DNA of 64,000 nucleotides. It comes from Algivirga pacifica (GTDB lineage Bacteria; Bacteroidota; Bacteroidia; Cytophagales; Flammeovirgaceae). Under the pieces are notes generated by a model. The model was not told the DNA's origin. It made no database searches and was given only the letters and a program-made list of their open reading frames with translations. Location: assembly GCF_039543525.1 (NCBI RefSeq), contig NZ_BAABJX010000062.1, forward strand, positions 1-64,000, in the 5' to 3' direction. Positions 17,374 to 26,657 of this stretch are shown here, in pieces. A program made the position numbers and the translations under genes. Numbering within the stretch: the stretch's first letter is position 1; every line of letters starts with the position of its first letter.

Positions 17374-18009
17374 TTAAATCTCTTGGGCAGGGCTACCAAA
17401 TACAGTAGTGCCTTCTTCAACATCTTTCAGGACTAGGGAGCCAGGAGCAACTTGCGCACCCTCTCCAATTTGGATACCGGCAGCAATGATAGAGCCAGAC
17501 CCGATCAAGGCACCTTCTCCTATCTTGACATTGGCATTAATGGTGGCATTGGCCCCTATTTGAACAAAGTCACCTAGTTCTACCCCATGTTCCAATACAG
17601 CACCTGTATTGATAATACAATGGTTAGGAACCTTACAGCCTGCGCTGATTACAGCTGTAGCATTAACCAAGTTACCATATCCCAAAAATGCATTGGAGGC
17701 AACAACCGCTGCTTTGTGTACCGCATTGACAGGCATCGCCTTACGTTTTTTCAAAAGGCGGTCAATGAGTTCTTTACGTTTGCTAGGATCTTCTAGGGCA
17801 ATAAAGGCATCACATTTTTTTCCTACATATCGGATAAAACTGTCATCATCGGTACTACCAAGAATACCTACTTCATCAATTTCACTGCCATGCAGGTCTT
17901 TATCGTCATCCAAAAGGCAGTATACAAGTATATCCTGACTTTTAAAGATCTCAAGAGCGACTTTACCAAGTCCCGATGCTCCAAAGATCATTACTGGTTG
18001 AAGTTCCAT
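17374..18009 (-). CDS. NeuD/PglD-like sugar O/N-acetyltransferase
   Basis: I start it at ATG 18009, where the family begins (MELQPVMIFGASGLGKVALE). A longer upstream frame would run through the proS terminator. The 211-residue protein has an N-terminal Rossmann-like domain (GASGLGKVALEIF, about 8-20) and a C-terminal left-handed beta-helix of hexapeptide repeats (about 95-205, for example IGANATINANVKIGEGALIG). The central His in the repeat coil is visible in EHGVELGDF. Such enzymes acetylate sialic acids or UDP-amino sugars for surface glycans. No glycan cluster is nearby, so the substrate is open. Confidence 0.85.
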   Translation of the reverse strand: MELQPVMIFGASGLGKVALEIFKSQDILVYCLLDDDKDLHGSEIDEVGILGSTDDDSFIRYVGKKCDAFIALEDPSKRKELIDRLLKKRKAMPVNAVHKAAVVASNAFLGYGNLVNATAVISAGCKVPNHCIINTGAVLEHGVELGDFVQIGANATINANVKIGEGALIGSGSIIAAGIQIGEGAQVAPGSLVLKDVEEGTTVFGSPAQEI

Positions 18010-18036
18010 ATTTATACTATTAGGGATTAACATAAA

Positions 18037-18060
18037 ATGCCGGGGAATAAACCCCGGCAT
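18037..18060 (-). terminator. Terminator of proS
   Basis: ATGCCGGGG pairs perfectly with CCCCGGCAT around a 6-base loop; on the minus strand TTTTATGTT follows. It lies 9 bases after the proS stop. Confidence 0.8.
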
Positions 18061-18068
18061 GTATATTT

Positions 18069-19544
18069 TTAGTAAGCCTTTGCAAATAACACTCGTTGTG
18101 TGGATGGCTTGCCGGAATAGATACAAGTACCTTCCTCTTCCTCGTTTTCCAAAGGAATACAACGAATAGTGGCTTTGGTTTCTTCTTGTATCTTTTCTTC
18201 TGTTTCAGGAGTACCATCCCAATGTGCTGAAATAAATCCACCCTTGGTCTCTAGTACTTCCTTAAATTCTTCATATGATTCTACCTTAGTGATGTTGTCA
18301 TCTCTGAACATCAAGGCTTTATGGAAGATATTTTCTTGAATTTGATCCAGTAAATCAGCAATTACAGATTCTACGTTATCAAGGCTATACGATTGCTTCT
18401 CTTTAGTATCTCTTCTAGCAATTTCAACCGTATTGTTCTCAAGATCTCTCGCTCCAATCGCTACACGTACCGGAACCCCTTTCATCTCCCAGTCAGCAAA
18501 CTTGAAGCCTGGTCTCAATGTATCACGATCATCAAATTTCACAGAAATGCCTCTAGCTTCTAGTTCTGATTTGATTCCCGCTACTTTTTCAGAGATCTTA
18601 GCCAATTGCTCTTCTCCTTTATAGATAGGAACAATAACCACCTGAATAGGAGCCAACTTAGGAGGTAGTACTAGTCCTTCGTCATCAGAGTGCGCCATAA
18701 TCAAAGCTCCCATCAAACGAGTACTAACACCCCATGAGGTACCCCAAACGTGTTGTAGCTGGTTGTTTTTGTCAGAGAAAGTTACGTCAAATGCTTTTGC
18801 AAAGTTTTGTCCCAAGAAGTGAGAAGTACCTGCTTGCAATGCCTTACCGTCTTGCATAAGTGCTTCGATACAGTAAGTTTCCTCTGCTCCGGCAAAACGC
18901 TCACTTTCTGTCTTTACACCTCTGACTACTGGCATACTCATAAATTCTTCAGCGAACTTAGCATATACGTGTAGCATGGTTTCTGTTTCCTTGATGGCTT
19001 CACCTTTGGTTGCGTGTGCCGTGTGGCCTTCTTGCCATAGAAACTCCGCAGTACGTAAGAATAAACGTGTACGCATCTCCCAACGAACAACGTTAGCCCA
19101 TTGGTTTAGCAATAGAGGAAGGTCTCTGTGTGATTGAATCCAGTTTTTGTAGGTACTCCAGATAACCGTTTCAGAAGTAGGACGAACAATCAGTTCCTCT
19201 TCCAGCTTAGCATCTGGGTCTACCACTACCCCTGAGCCATCTTCTGCATTCTTAAGACGGTAGTGGGTTACAACAGCACACTCTTTTGCAAACCCCTCTA
19301 CGTGGTCTGCTTCGCGGCTTAGATATGATTTTGGAATAAACAGCGGAAAGTATGCATTGGAATGCCCCGTGTCCTTAAACATTTTGTCTAAGGTCTGTTG
19401 CATTTTTTCCCAGATTGCAAATCCGTATGGTTTGATTACCATACAGCCTCTCACTGGCGAATTTTCTGCCAAATCAGCTTTCTTCACCAGCTCATTGTAC
19501 CAGGCTGAGTAGTCCTCACTCCTTTTTGGTAGCCCTTTTGCCAT
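18069..19544 (-). CDS. proS: Prolyl-tRNA synthetase, short eukaryote/archaea-like type
   Basis: ProS charges tRNA-Pro with proline. The 491-residue protein is of the short type without the bacterial editing insertion: it opens with RSEDYSAWYNELVKKADL and ends with a C-terminal tyrosine (VLFAKAY). Class II motifs are present, with motif 2 around NQWANVVRWEMRTRLFLRTAEFLWQEGHTAH and motif 3 with RLMGALIMAHSDDEGLVLPP. The anticodon-binding domain begins near residue 300 (APIQVVIVPIY). It is a single gene with its own terminator. The ATG at 19544 is the only sensible start. Confidence 0.96.
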   Translation of the reverse strand: MAKGLPKRSEDYSAWYNELVKKADLAENSPVRGCMVIKPYGFAIWEKMQQTLDKMFKDTGHSNAYFPLFIPKSYLSREADHVEGFAKECAVVTHYRLKNAEDGSGVVVDPDAKLEEELIVRPTSETVIWSTYKNWIQSHRDLPLLLNQWANVVRWEMRTRLFLRTAEFLWQEGHTAHATKGEAIKETETMLHVYAKFAEEFMSMPVVRGVKTESERFAGAEETYCIEALMQDGKALQAGTSHFLGQNFAKAFDVTFSDKNNQLQHVWGTSWGVSTRLMGALIMAHSDDEGLVLPPKLAPIQVVIVPIYKGEEQLAKISEKVAGIKSELEARGISVKFDDRDTLRPGFKFADWEMKGVPVRVAIGARDLENNTVEIARRDTKEKQSYSLDNVESVIADLLDQIQENIFHKALMFRDDNITKVESYEEFKEVLETKGGFISAHWDGTPETEEKIQEETKATIRCIPLENEEEEGTCIYSGKPSTQRVLFAKAY

Positions 19545-19762
19545 GGAATTCTTTATTTTTTTAAGTAAAACGAATAATCTTTTAAGTGGATCCTCACCTT
19601 AGATGGTGTTAGAAGGACGCAAGTTAATAAATCCCTTTTTTGTCAGCTACAAAAAGTCAAGTAAAACCAAAACTAATTGTAATAGCTTGTTAATGTTTTT
19701 TAAAGGAATAACTGTTAAATCCAAACAAAATTAACAATTTATCCGTTTTTTATAATAAATTT

Positions 19763-19779
19763 ACTGACGAACGGTCAGT
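19763..19779. promoter_or_regulatory. Possible TetR-type operator in the 338-base divergent gap
   Basis: ACTGAC-GAACG-GTCAGT is a clean 6-bp inverted repeat of the kind bound by TetR-family repressors. It lies 104 bases before the secreted-protein gene at 19883 and 219 bases before proS. The rest of the 19545-19882 gap has minus-strand -7 boxes (CAAAACTA at 19668, CAAAATTA at 19726 on the plus strand) without -33 partners, and nothing else. Confidence 0.4.
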
Positions 19780-19882
19780 TTATCGAGTCTTTATAATAGA
19801 AGATGACAATAGACCGCTACATGTAGTTGTAGCTGTTTTCAAATAAGGAGTCCGTTCAACAACCTCAAGACGTTACCGAATT

Positions 19883-20797
19883 ATGCGAAAACTTCTGATA
19901 CCAATCATATTATTCTTAGGAGCGAGTACTGCTGTCTCTGCACAGGAGTATGATGATATGTATTTTTTCAAATCGGATCGAAAGGCTGTGGCTAAAAACT
20001 TCAAGCCTGCTCCTCAACCTGAAGCATTAAATAATCCATCTTATGAAGCTCCTGCGGGGAATAAGTATGCTAACCCAGAGTATACGCCAGGGACAGCCGA
20101 GGGGGATTATGTATATTATGAGGATCAGACGACTACCACAGTAGCTCCGGAAAATGGAACATCTACGCAAAGTGCCAACGCGATGAATGGCACGTCAAGA
20201 TGGTTGCCAAGCGTTTCCATGAACATGGGGTTTGGCGGTGGTGCCTTTGGACCGTCTTCTTATTATGGATTAGGCCTGAACTGGATGCCATTCTCTTTAG
20301 GGAATGTAGGTATAGGTTTTGGTATGAACTTCATGTACGGAAATGGGTTTTATCCAGGAGGTGGATTTTATGATCCATTTTTCAGCCCTTATGCATTTGG
20401 TAACCCATTCTTTGGAGGCTGGGGATACCCTTATGGAGTGGCATATCCGATTTATGGGCTGCCAGGTTCAGTTCCTCCGGCAATTGCAGAAGGAAGAACG
20501 AGAACATATTCGAGACCGGGGACCAATTTTGCAACAACAAGACCTAGTCCGGCAGAATCTTCAGCGACAATTCGTGTTCCGAACAGAATTAATCAACGTT
20601 CCGCAAATCAACGCGTGAATGTGTTGGGTACAGGAGGATCTGATAGCTATCGTAGAGCAACCAACAGTGGATGGAATACATCAGGTAATAACTACGGGAC
20701 ACCTTCCAGAAGCAGTTACAGAACAAGTTCTCCGAGTAGGTCGGTTTCTTCTCCAAGTCCATCTCGTTCTACAATTAGAACAAGTAGAAGAAGATAA
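19883..20797 (+). CDS. Secreted low-complexity protein, Gly/Phe/Tyr then Ser/Arg rich
   Basis: A 304-residue protein with a signal peptide (RKLLIPIILFLGASTAVSAQ). The mature start EYDDMYFFKSDRK recalls a short conserved N-terminus seen in several Bacteroidetes envelope proteins. The middle (about 100-200) is rich in Gly, Phe, Tyr and Pro (GFGGGAFGPSSYYGLGL, GGWGYPYG). The C-terminus (about 205-304) is disordered and rich in Ser, Arg and Thr. No enzyme or known domain. It could be a surface or matrix protein. A possible TetR-type operator precedes it and a strong terminator follows. Confidence 0.75.
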   Translation: MRKLLIPIILFLGASTAVSAQEYDDMYFFKSDRKAVAKNFKPAPQPEALNNPSYEAPAGNKYANPEYTPGTAEGDYVYYEDQTTTTVAPENGTSTQSANAMNGTSRWLPSVSMNMGFGGGAFGPSSYYGLGLNWMPFSLGNVGIGFGMNFMYGNGFYPGGGFYDPFFSPYAFGNPFFGGWGYPYGVAYPIYGLPGSVPPAIAEGRTRTYSRPGTNFATTRPSPAESSATIRVPNRINQRSANQRVNVLGTGGSDSYRRATNSGWNTSGNNYGTPSRSSYRTSSPSRSVSSPSPSRSTIRTSRRR

Positions 20798-20868
20798 AAG
20801 AACATAAAGGGTGAAGCAATCTATTATAGGTGAGATTAATTTGAATAGACTAAAAAATTATATAAAGC

Positions 20869-20904
20869 AAAAACCTTCGGAAACGCTGTTTTTCGAAGGT
20901 TTTT
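20869..20904 (+). terminator. Terminator after the low-complexity gene
   Basis: AAAAACCTTCG (20869-20879) pairs perfectly with CGAAGGTTTTT (20894-20904). Confidence 0.87.
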
Positions 20905-21002
20905 GTTTGTCTTTACAGATAAATAGTATATTTCAATAACCGATTTATGGATCGTTAATAGCTTACTCTATACGCTTATAATAAACCAAAAAATCATAGA
21001 TA

Positions 21003-22709
21003 ATGAGGAATACACATACCAGCCTAATCACCATCTTATTGTTTTCATTAACCCACTTACTTCAAGCTCAAAATGTCCCAACGGGATACTTTATAGATGG
21101 AGTTCGTTTTTCATCCAATAATTTAGCCGGTTCTGCCCGTATGCAGGCTATTGGAGGAAGTGGCGTCTCATTGGGAGGAGATATTTCCCATGCATTGATA
21201 AACCCTGCAGGGTTGGGGTTTAACCGTAGGTCAGAGGCACACTTAGGAGCAGGTATATCCTTTAATAAGACAGATGCTTCAGGAATGGGCATTGCTGGAG
21301 AGGATCAGCGAGCACCTTTCAATATTCCCTTTGGAGGAGCGGTGTTTAGTATGGCAAAAGGAGGAAGCCAGACATGGAAAGGAGGTTCTTTTGCGATTAC
21401 TTACTCCAGAATGCAGGACTACAATGAGAATATAGCCTATACGGGTGATGCAACTAATCAGTCATCTCTGATTGATTTCTTTTTTGAGCAGGCACAGGGA
21501 TTGTCTTTAGGATTCATGAATGAAGATAGTCCTTCACAGTTTGGGGTGACAACAATGGGTTCTCTTGGCTTTCACAGTGACTTGTTGTTTCCTTATAATC
21601 CCAATGATCTGAATAATCCGTTTTATTATTTAGTGGTGGGTTCCTCTCCATTGGGTAGAGAAGGGTATGTGAAAACAGAAGGAAATAAGAATCAGATAAG
21701 CTTTGCTTATGGGGGTAACTTAGGAGATACCTTTTACTTTGGTGGTACATTAGGGATAGAGTCGATCCGTTATACAAAAGATCGATCCTTGTTTGAGTTC
21801 CGAGATGGGAGGGACTTGGTAGGAATAGAACTTTTTGAACAGTTTGAGACTGATGCGACTGGTATCAATGGTAAAATTGGTTTTATCTACAAACCTATAG
21901 AAGCATTTAGAATAGGCTTTACAGCAACGACACCTACCTATTATAATGTGAGGGATTATTTCAGGGCTGAACTGTATACGGATTACAATAATGTATTCTT
22001 CAATGAACAAGAGACGCTTGATTTCTTATTTCCGAATAGGGATGTAGATGGTAATATACTGGATGAGAATGGCAACTTTATTATTGATGATTTTACCGGT
22101 GAACCGATACGAGTGAACCCTACACCTGATCAGGAAGGAGTGATTATTGATGGAGCAGAGACAGTCAATCATGAGCTACTAGATACTGAGTATAATTTAC
22201 GTACGCCTTATCGTTTAGCGGGAGGAGTGTCAGGGTTTATCGGCAAAAATGGCTTTTTATCTTTTGATGTAGAGTATGTTGCCTACGATCAGATTCACCT
22301 TTCTAATGGTAGTTTAGTAGGACCGGGCTTTTTTGAGGATGTAGATTTTTCCGGAGACAATCAGGTACTGGAAGAAGAGTATAGAGGAGTATGGAATATA
22401 AATGCTGGAGGAGAATGGAGAGTAAATGATTGGAGGGTACGCCTAGGATATGCTTATTATCCAGATCCATTGAAAGAAGCTTTAAGAGTATTTGATGAAG
22501 GAAGACAGTTTATTACAGGAGGAATCGGGTACCGCAAAAAGTCTTATTACATTGACTTTACCGTAGTACACGAAACGTATACGGAGTTATTCCAACCATA
22601 CGTATTAGACTTGGACTTTCAAGAGGTGCCAGAAGAGTTTAAATCACCACTTATAGAAATTGATCAAAGAAAGTTTCGTACCATGCTCAATGCAGGATTT
22701 TTCTTTTAG
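21003..22709 (+). CDS. OmpP1/FadL-family outer-membrane protein
   Basis: The 568-residue protein has a signal peptide (about 1-22, ending LLQAQ). The mature N-terminal pattern GSARMQAIGGSGVSLGGD and ALINPAGLGF is the OmpP1/FadL/TodX signature. The remainder is a long series of beta strands and ends with a strand finishing in Phe (MLNAGFFF), as a barrel should. Homologues carry hydrophobic compounds across the outer membrane. It precedes the HD phosphohydrolase by 31 bases and may be co-transcribed with the lipid A genes. Confidence 0.86.
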   Translation: MRNTHTSLITILLFSLTHLLQAQNVPTGYFIDGVRFSSNNLAGSARMQAIGGSGVSLGGDISHALINPAGLGFNRRSEAHLGAGISFNKTDASGMGIAGEDQRAPFNIPFGGAVFSMAKGGSQTWKGGSFAITYSRMQDYNENIAYTGDATNQSSLIDFFFEQAQGLSLGFMNEDSPSQFGVTTMGSLGFHSDLLFPYNPNDLNNPFYYLVVGSSPLGREGYVKTEGNKNQISFAYGGNLGDTFYFGGTLGIESIRYTKDRSLFEFRDGRDLVGIELFEQFETDATGINGKIGFIYKPIEAFRIGFTATTPTYYNVRDYFRAELYTDYNNVFFNEQETLDFLFPNRDVDGNILDENGNFIIDDFTGEPIRVNPTPDQEGVIIDGAETVNHELLDTEYNLRTPYRLAGGVSGFIGKNGFLSFDVEYVAYDQIHLSNGSLVGPGFFEDVDFSGDNQVLEEEYRGVWNINAGGEWRVNDWRVRLGYAYYPDPLKEALRVFDEGRQFITGGIGYRKKSYYIDFTVVHETYTELFQPYVLDLDFQEVPEEFKSPLIEIDQRKFRTMLNAGFFF

Positions 22710-22740
22710 GGATTAGTTCCCAATTTTTACTACCCTTTAC

Positions 22741-23976
22741 ATGATACAGACACGTAAAAAGAAAATCATTAACGATCCCGTTTATGGTTTTGTCAATATT
22801 CCGTCAGAGCTGATTTACGATTTGATTCAGCACCCTTGGTTTCAGCGTTTGAGAAGAATCAGTCAGCTGGGATTAAGCAGTATGGTATATCCCGGTGCCA
22901 ATCATAACCGTTTTAGCCATGCATTGGGAGCGATGCACCTGATGTCGACAGCAATGGAAGCATTGAGAACCAAAGGGCATAAAATCCCTAAAGAAGATAG
23001 GGAAGCGGCCATGATGGCAATTCTTTTACATGATATTGGACATGGTCCTTTTTCTCATGCATTGGAGCATAGTATTCTACATGGGGTACACCATGAAGAT
23101 CTTTCTTTGCTGATGATGGAAAAGCTCAATGAGCAATTTGATGGGGTGTTGAAAAAGGCGATCAAAATATTCACCAATACATATAAAGTCCCTTTTTTTC
23201 ATCAGTTGGTGTCAAGTCAATTAGATATGGATCGTTTGGATTATCTCCAACGGGACTGCTTTTTTACGGGGGTAATAGAGGGAAGTATTGGTACAGACCG
23301 TATTATCCGTATGTTGGATATTGTGGATAACCAAATAGTCGTAGAAGAGAAAGGAATCTACAGTATCGAAAACTTTTTGACGGCAAGAAGATTAATGTAT
23401 TGGCAAGTATACTTGCACAAAACAGCAGTGGCCGCTGAGGAAGTTTTAGTACAGTTGATTCGAAGGGCTAGGGATTTACAAGATCAAGGAGTGTCTTTGA
23501 TGGCTACTCCGGCATTATCATTGTTTTTGCGAGAACAAGTGAGGCTTAAGGACTTTGTCAATGATGACCAATATCTTGATAATTATACAGCATTGGATGA
23601 TAGTGATATCTTTGCTTCTGTAAAGTGGTGGAGAAATCATGAAGACAGGGTGATTAGTACCCTGAGTAATATGCTGTTGAATAGGGATGTCTATAAAATC
23701 AAGTTTTCAGATACTCCATTTACACAACAGGAGATAGATCAGGTAAAGACCTTGTTGGTGGAAAAGGGATATCAGGAAGAGGAACTACCGTATTTTTGTG
23801 TAACGGGTGTGGTGAGTAATGCGGCTTATGTGCCTTACTCGGAGAGTATCAATATCAAGCGAAAGGATGGATCGGTAGTGGATATCGCTCAAGCTTCAGA
23901 TTTGCCCAATGTGGAAGCATTGAGCAAAATTGTAAAAAAATACTATTTATGCTATCCTAAAATTATATCTTTGTAG
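22741..23976 (+). CDS. HD-domain phosphohydrolase (COG1078-like)
   Basis: The 411-residue protein carries the HD metal-binding set: His in NHNRFSHALG, the pair in LLHDIGHGPFSH and the Asp in SQLDMDRLDYLQRD. This matches the dGTPase/SAMHD1-like group, which hydrolyses nucleoside triphosphates, but the physiological substrate of this bacterial group is mostly unproven. It starts the cluster HD, lpxD, lpxC-fabZ, lpxA, an arrangement I recall as recurring in Bacteroidetes. Confidence 0.9.
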   Translation: MIQTRKKKIINDPVYGFVNIPSELIYDLIQHPWFQRLRRISQLGLSSMVYPGANHNRFSHALGAMHLMSTAMEALRTKGHKIPKEDREAAMMAILLHDIGHGPFSHALEHSILHGVHHEDLSLLMMEKLNEQFDGVLKKAIKIFTNTYKVPFFHQLVSSQLDMDRLDYLQRDCFFTGVIEGSIGTDRIIRMLDIVDNQIVVEEKGIYSIENFLTARRLMYWQVYLHKTAVAAEEVLVQLIRRARDLQDQGVSLMATPALSLFLREQVRLKDFVNDDQYLDNYTALDDSDIFASVKWWRNHEDRVISTLSNMLLNRDVYKIKFSDTPFTQQEIDQVKTLLVEKGYQEEELPYFCVTGVVSNAAYVPYSESINIKRKDGSVVDIAQASDLPNVEALSKIVKKYYLCYPKIISL

Positions 23977-24038
23977 GATTTGGTAAGCATGAATTTAACC
24001 ATATAATATTTTAATATTTGAGGGAATAAGATTGTAAA

Positions 24039-25070
24039 ATGGAAATAAGCATAGATCAAATAGCAGCTATTTTAGGAGGAAAGGTAGAAGGGAATGGTAC
24101 AGTAATGATTAATGATGTCGCCAAAATACAAGAGGGACGTACAGGAACTATTTCTTTTTTGGCCAACATGAAGTATGAAGAGTTTTTGTATACTACAGCT
24201 GCTTCAGCCGTTATTGTAAGTGAGGGGTTTGTCCCTAAAAAAGAGGTCAGTGCAGCGCTGATTTATGTAAAAGATGCTTATTCCGCATTTACTCAATTAT
24301 TGAAGGAGTATGAAAAAATGATTACTCCTAAAAAATCAGGGATAGAAAGCCCTGTTTTTATTGACGACTCAGCTCAGATCGGAGAAGGAGAGTATATAGG
24401 GGCATTTGCCTATATCGGAAAAGGAGTAAAGATCGGGAAAAATGTGAAGATTTATCCACACGTTTATATAGGCGATAATGTGGAGATTGGAGATGATGTG
24501 ACCCTATTTGCAGGAGCAAAGGTCAATCATGGTTGTAAAATAGGGAACCACTGTACTTTGCAAGCAGGCGCTGTGATTGGTTCAGAAGGGTTTGGTTTTG
24601 CTCCTCAGGAAGACGGTACCTATTCTACTATTCCACAATTGGGACGTGTAGTCTTAGAAGACCATGTAGATATTGGAGCTAATACGACGATTGATCGTGC
24701 TACTATTGGTGATACGTTGATTCGAGAAGGAGTCAAACTAGATAACCTTATACAGATAGGACACAATGTTGTAATTGGCAAGCATACGGTAATGGCAGCT
24801 CAAGTAGGGGTTGCGGGTTCTTCTGAAGTAGGAGAGCATTGTATGTTGGGAGGACAAGTAGGTTTGGCTGGACACCTTAAAGTGGCAGATAAAGTAATGT
24901 TGGCAGCACAAACAGGGGTGCCAAATGACATAGAGCAGGAAGGCGCTAAAATGATGGGCTACCCAGCGATTTCCTCCACTTCTTTCATCAGATCTCATAT
25001 GGTCTTTACGAAACTTCCTGAGTTACTTCAACGAATCAGGAAGTTGGAAAAGAAACTCAAAGAATTGTAA
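24039..25070 (+). CDS. lpxD: UDP-3-O-acyl-glucosamine N-acyltransferase
   Basis: LpxD adds the second acyl chain in lipid A synthesis, in the cytoplasm. The 343-residue protein has the N-terminal uridine-binding domain (1-105), a left-handed beta-helix of hexapeptide repeats (about 110-300), the catalytic His in IQIGHNVVIG and a C-terminal helix (LLQRIRKLEKKLKEL). Family length and domain order are normal. It lies 62 bases after the HD gene and 57 bases before the next ATG. A small hairpin, GACCAAA-TTCA-TTTTGGTC (25086-25104), separates it from lpxC. Confidence 0.96.
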   Translation: MEISIDQIAAILGGKVEGNGTVMINDVAKIQEGRTGTISFLANMKYEEFLYTTAASAVIVSEGFVPKKEVSAALIYVKDAYSAFTQLLKEYEKMITPKKSGIESPVFIDDSAQIGEGEYIGAFAYIGKGVKIGKNVKIYPHVYIGDNVEIGDDVTLFAGAKVNHGCKIGNHCTLQAGAVIGSEGFGFAPQEDGTYSTIPQLGRVVLEDHVDIGANTTIDRATIGDTLIREGVKLDNLIQIGHNVVIGKHTVMAAQVGVAGSSEVGEHCMLGGQVGLAGHLKVADKVMLAAQTGVPNDIEQEGAKMMGYPAISSTSFIRSHMVFTKLPELLQRIRKLEKKLKEL

Positions 25071-25148
25071 ACCAAGTATAAATAAGACCAAATTCATTTT
25101 GGTCAAGACTGTTTTTAATGAGGTCCAATGAAGGACCAGAGAGTTATG

Positions 25149-26549
25149 ATGTATACAAAGCAACATACGATTAAAGAGCCTGTAAGTTTATCCGGTGTGG
25201 GAATTCATACAGGAGAACAGGCAACGATGACTTTTTTGCCAGCACCTCCGGACCATGGCTATAAGTTCCAGCGTATAGATATGGAGGGACAACCGATTAT
25301 CGATGCTGACGTTGACCTTGTGGTAGACTTGTCTAGAGGGACAACGATTGGACAAGGTGATGTAAAGGTATATACTGTTGAACATACCTTGGCGGCATTA
25401 GTGGGACTGCAGATTGATAATGTGTTGATCCAATTGGATGGACCTGAGCCACCTATTATGGATGGAAGCTCTATCAAATATGTAGAGGCATTGATGGAAG
25501 TAGGATTGGAAGAGCAAGCGGCTCAACGTAAGTTCTTCGAGATTCCTGAAGGAATTTTCTATGAAGAAAAAGATCGTAAAGTAGAAATAGCAGCCCTTCC
25601 TTTGAATGACTACAGGGTGACGGTCATGGTGGACTACAACTCTCAAGTATTGGGAAGCCAACATGCGATGATGGCTGATATTGAGCAGTTCGTGACAGAA
25701 ATTGCCCCTTGTCGTACATTCTGCTTCTTGCACGAAGTACAGGCATTGAGACAGGCCAACCTTATTAAAGGAGGAAACTTCAATAATGCGATTGTTGTCG
25801 TAGATAAGCTAATTTCTGATGAGGAGTTAGCCGATCTTGCAGATGTATTTAACCTACCTAAGGTAGAAGTAAAGGAAGAAGGCATTCTTAATAATGTTGA
25901 CTTACGCTTCCCAAATGAGCCGGCAAGACATAAGTTACTGGATGTGATTGGAGATCTAGCGTTGGTAGGTCGTCCAATTAAAGGACAGATTTTGGCTGCA
26001 CGTCCAGGACATGCTGCTAATGTTGGTTTTGCGAAGAAGTTGAAGAAAATTATGCTCAAGCTGGATAAAAATAATGTCCCTGAGTATGATCCTAATCAAA
26101 CTCCTTTATACGATTCTACTGATTTAGATGAGTTGTTGGCACATCGTTATCCATTTAAGTTAGTGGATAAGATCACAGAACTGTCCGAGAAGCACGTTGT
26201 AGGAATTAAAAATGTGACGGTTAACGAACAGTTTTTTACAGGACACTTTCCTGGGAATCCTGTGATGCCTGGCGTACTACAAATTGAGGCCATGGCACAA
26301 ACAGGAGGAGTGTTGGTAATGAACACTTTGGAAGATCCCCATAATTACTGGAGTTACTTCATTGGGTTGGATGACTGTCGTTTCCGAAAAATGGTAGTAC
26401 CTGGAGATACTATGATTATGAAGTGTGAGTTATTGGCTCCTATTCGTCGTGGTATTGCTAAAATGAAAGGTCAAACCTTCATTGGAGACAAATTAGTCTG
26501 TGAAGCAGTAATGACTGCTAGTATTGTACGTAAAGAAGAAACAGAATAA
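25149..26549 (+). CDS. lpxC-fabZ: Fused LpxC deacetylase and FabZ dehydratase
   Basis: The N-terminal part (about 1-305) is LpxC, the zinc UDP-3-O-acyl-GlcNAc deacetylase that commits sugar to lipid A. It shows zinc ligands in TVEHTLAAL and RHKLLDVIGD. The C-terminal part (about 320-466) is FabZ, the 3-hydroxyacyl-ACP dehydratase, with HRYPFKLVDKI and GHFPGNPVMPGVLQIEAMAQ. This fusion is a Bacteroidetes trait. I prefer ATG 25149 (MYTKQHTIKEP) since LpxC begins there. ATG 25128 is also in frame and sits in the loop of a GGTCC/GGACC hairpin, and 25146 is another option. Confidence 0.96.
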   Translation: MYTKQHTIKEPVSLSGVGIHTGEQATMTFLPAPPDHGYKFQRIDMEGQPIIDADVDLVVDLSRGTTIGQGDVKVYTVEHTLAALVGLQIDNVLIQLDGPEPPIMDGSSIKYVEALMEVGLEEQAAQRKFFEIPEGIFYEEKDRKVEIAALPLNDYRVTVMVDYNSQVLGSQHAMMADIEQFVTEIAPCRTFCFLHEVQALRQANLIKGGNFNNAIVVVDKLISDEELADLADVFNLPKVEVKEEGILNNVDLRFPNEPARHKLLDVIGDLALVGRPIKGQILAARPGHAANVGFAKKLKKIMLKLDKNNVPEYDPNQTPLYDSTDLDELLAHRYPFKLVDKITELSEKHVVGIKNVTVNEQFFTGHFPGNPVMPGVLQIEAMAQTGGVLVMNTLEDPHNYWSYFIGLDDCRFRKMVVPGDTMIMKCELLAPIRRGIAKMKGQTFIGDKLVCEAVMTASIVRKEETE

Positions 26550-26561
26550 TTAGCATATATT

Positions 26562-26594
26562 AAAGTTTGCTCTTTTCTAAGGGCAAACTTTTTG
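26562..26594 (+). terminator. Terminator or attenuator between lpxC-fabZ and lpxA
   Basis: AAAGTTTGC (26562-26570) pairs with GCAAACTTT (26583-26591) and is followed by TTG. Its weak T tract would allow some read-through to lpxA. Confidence 0.6.
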
Positions 26595-26657
26595 TCGTAA
26601 ATTGCTGCATTGTATTTTTTCAGTAAATTACATGTATTGATCTAATAATTTCAAATC

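Noticed and set aside
18010..18162. Longer N-terminus of the NeuD-like protein
   Set aside because: The extra 51 codons read through the proS terminator and the end of proS on the same strand; no family member begins this way.
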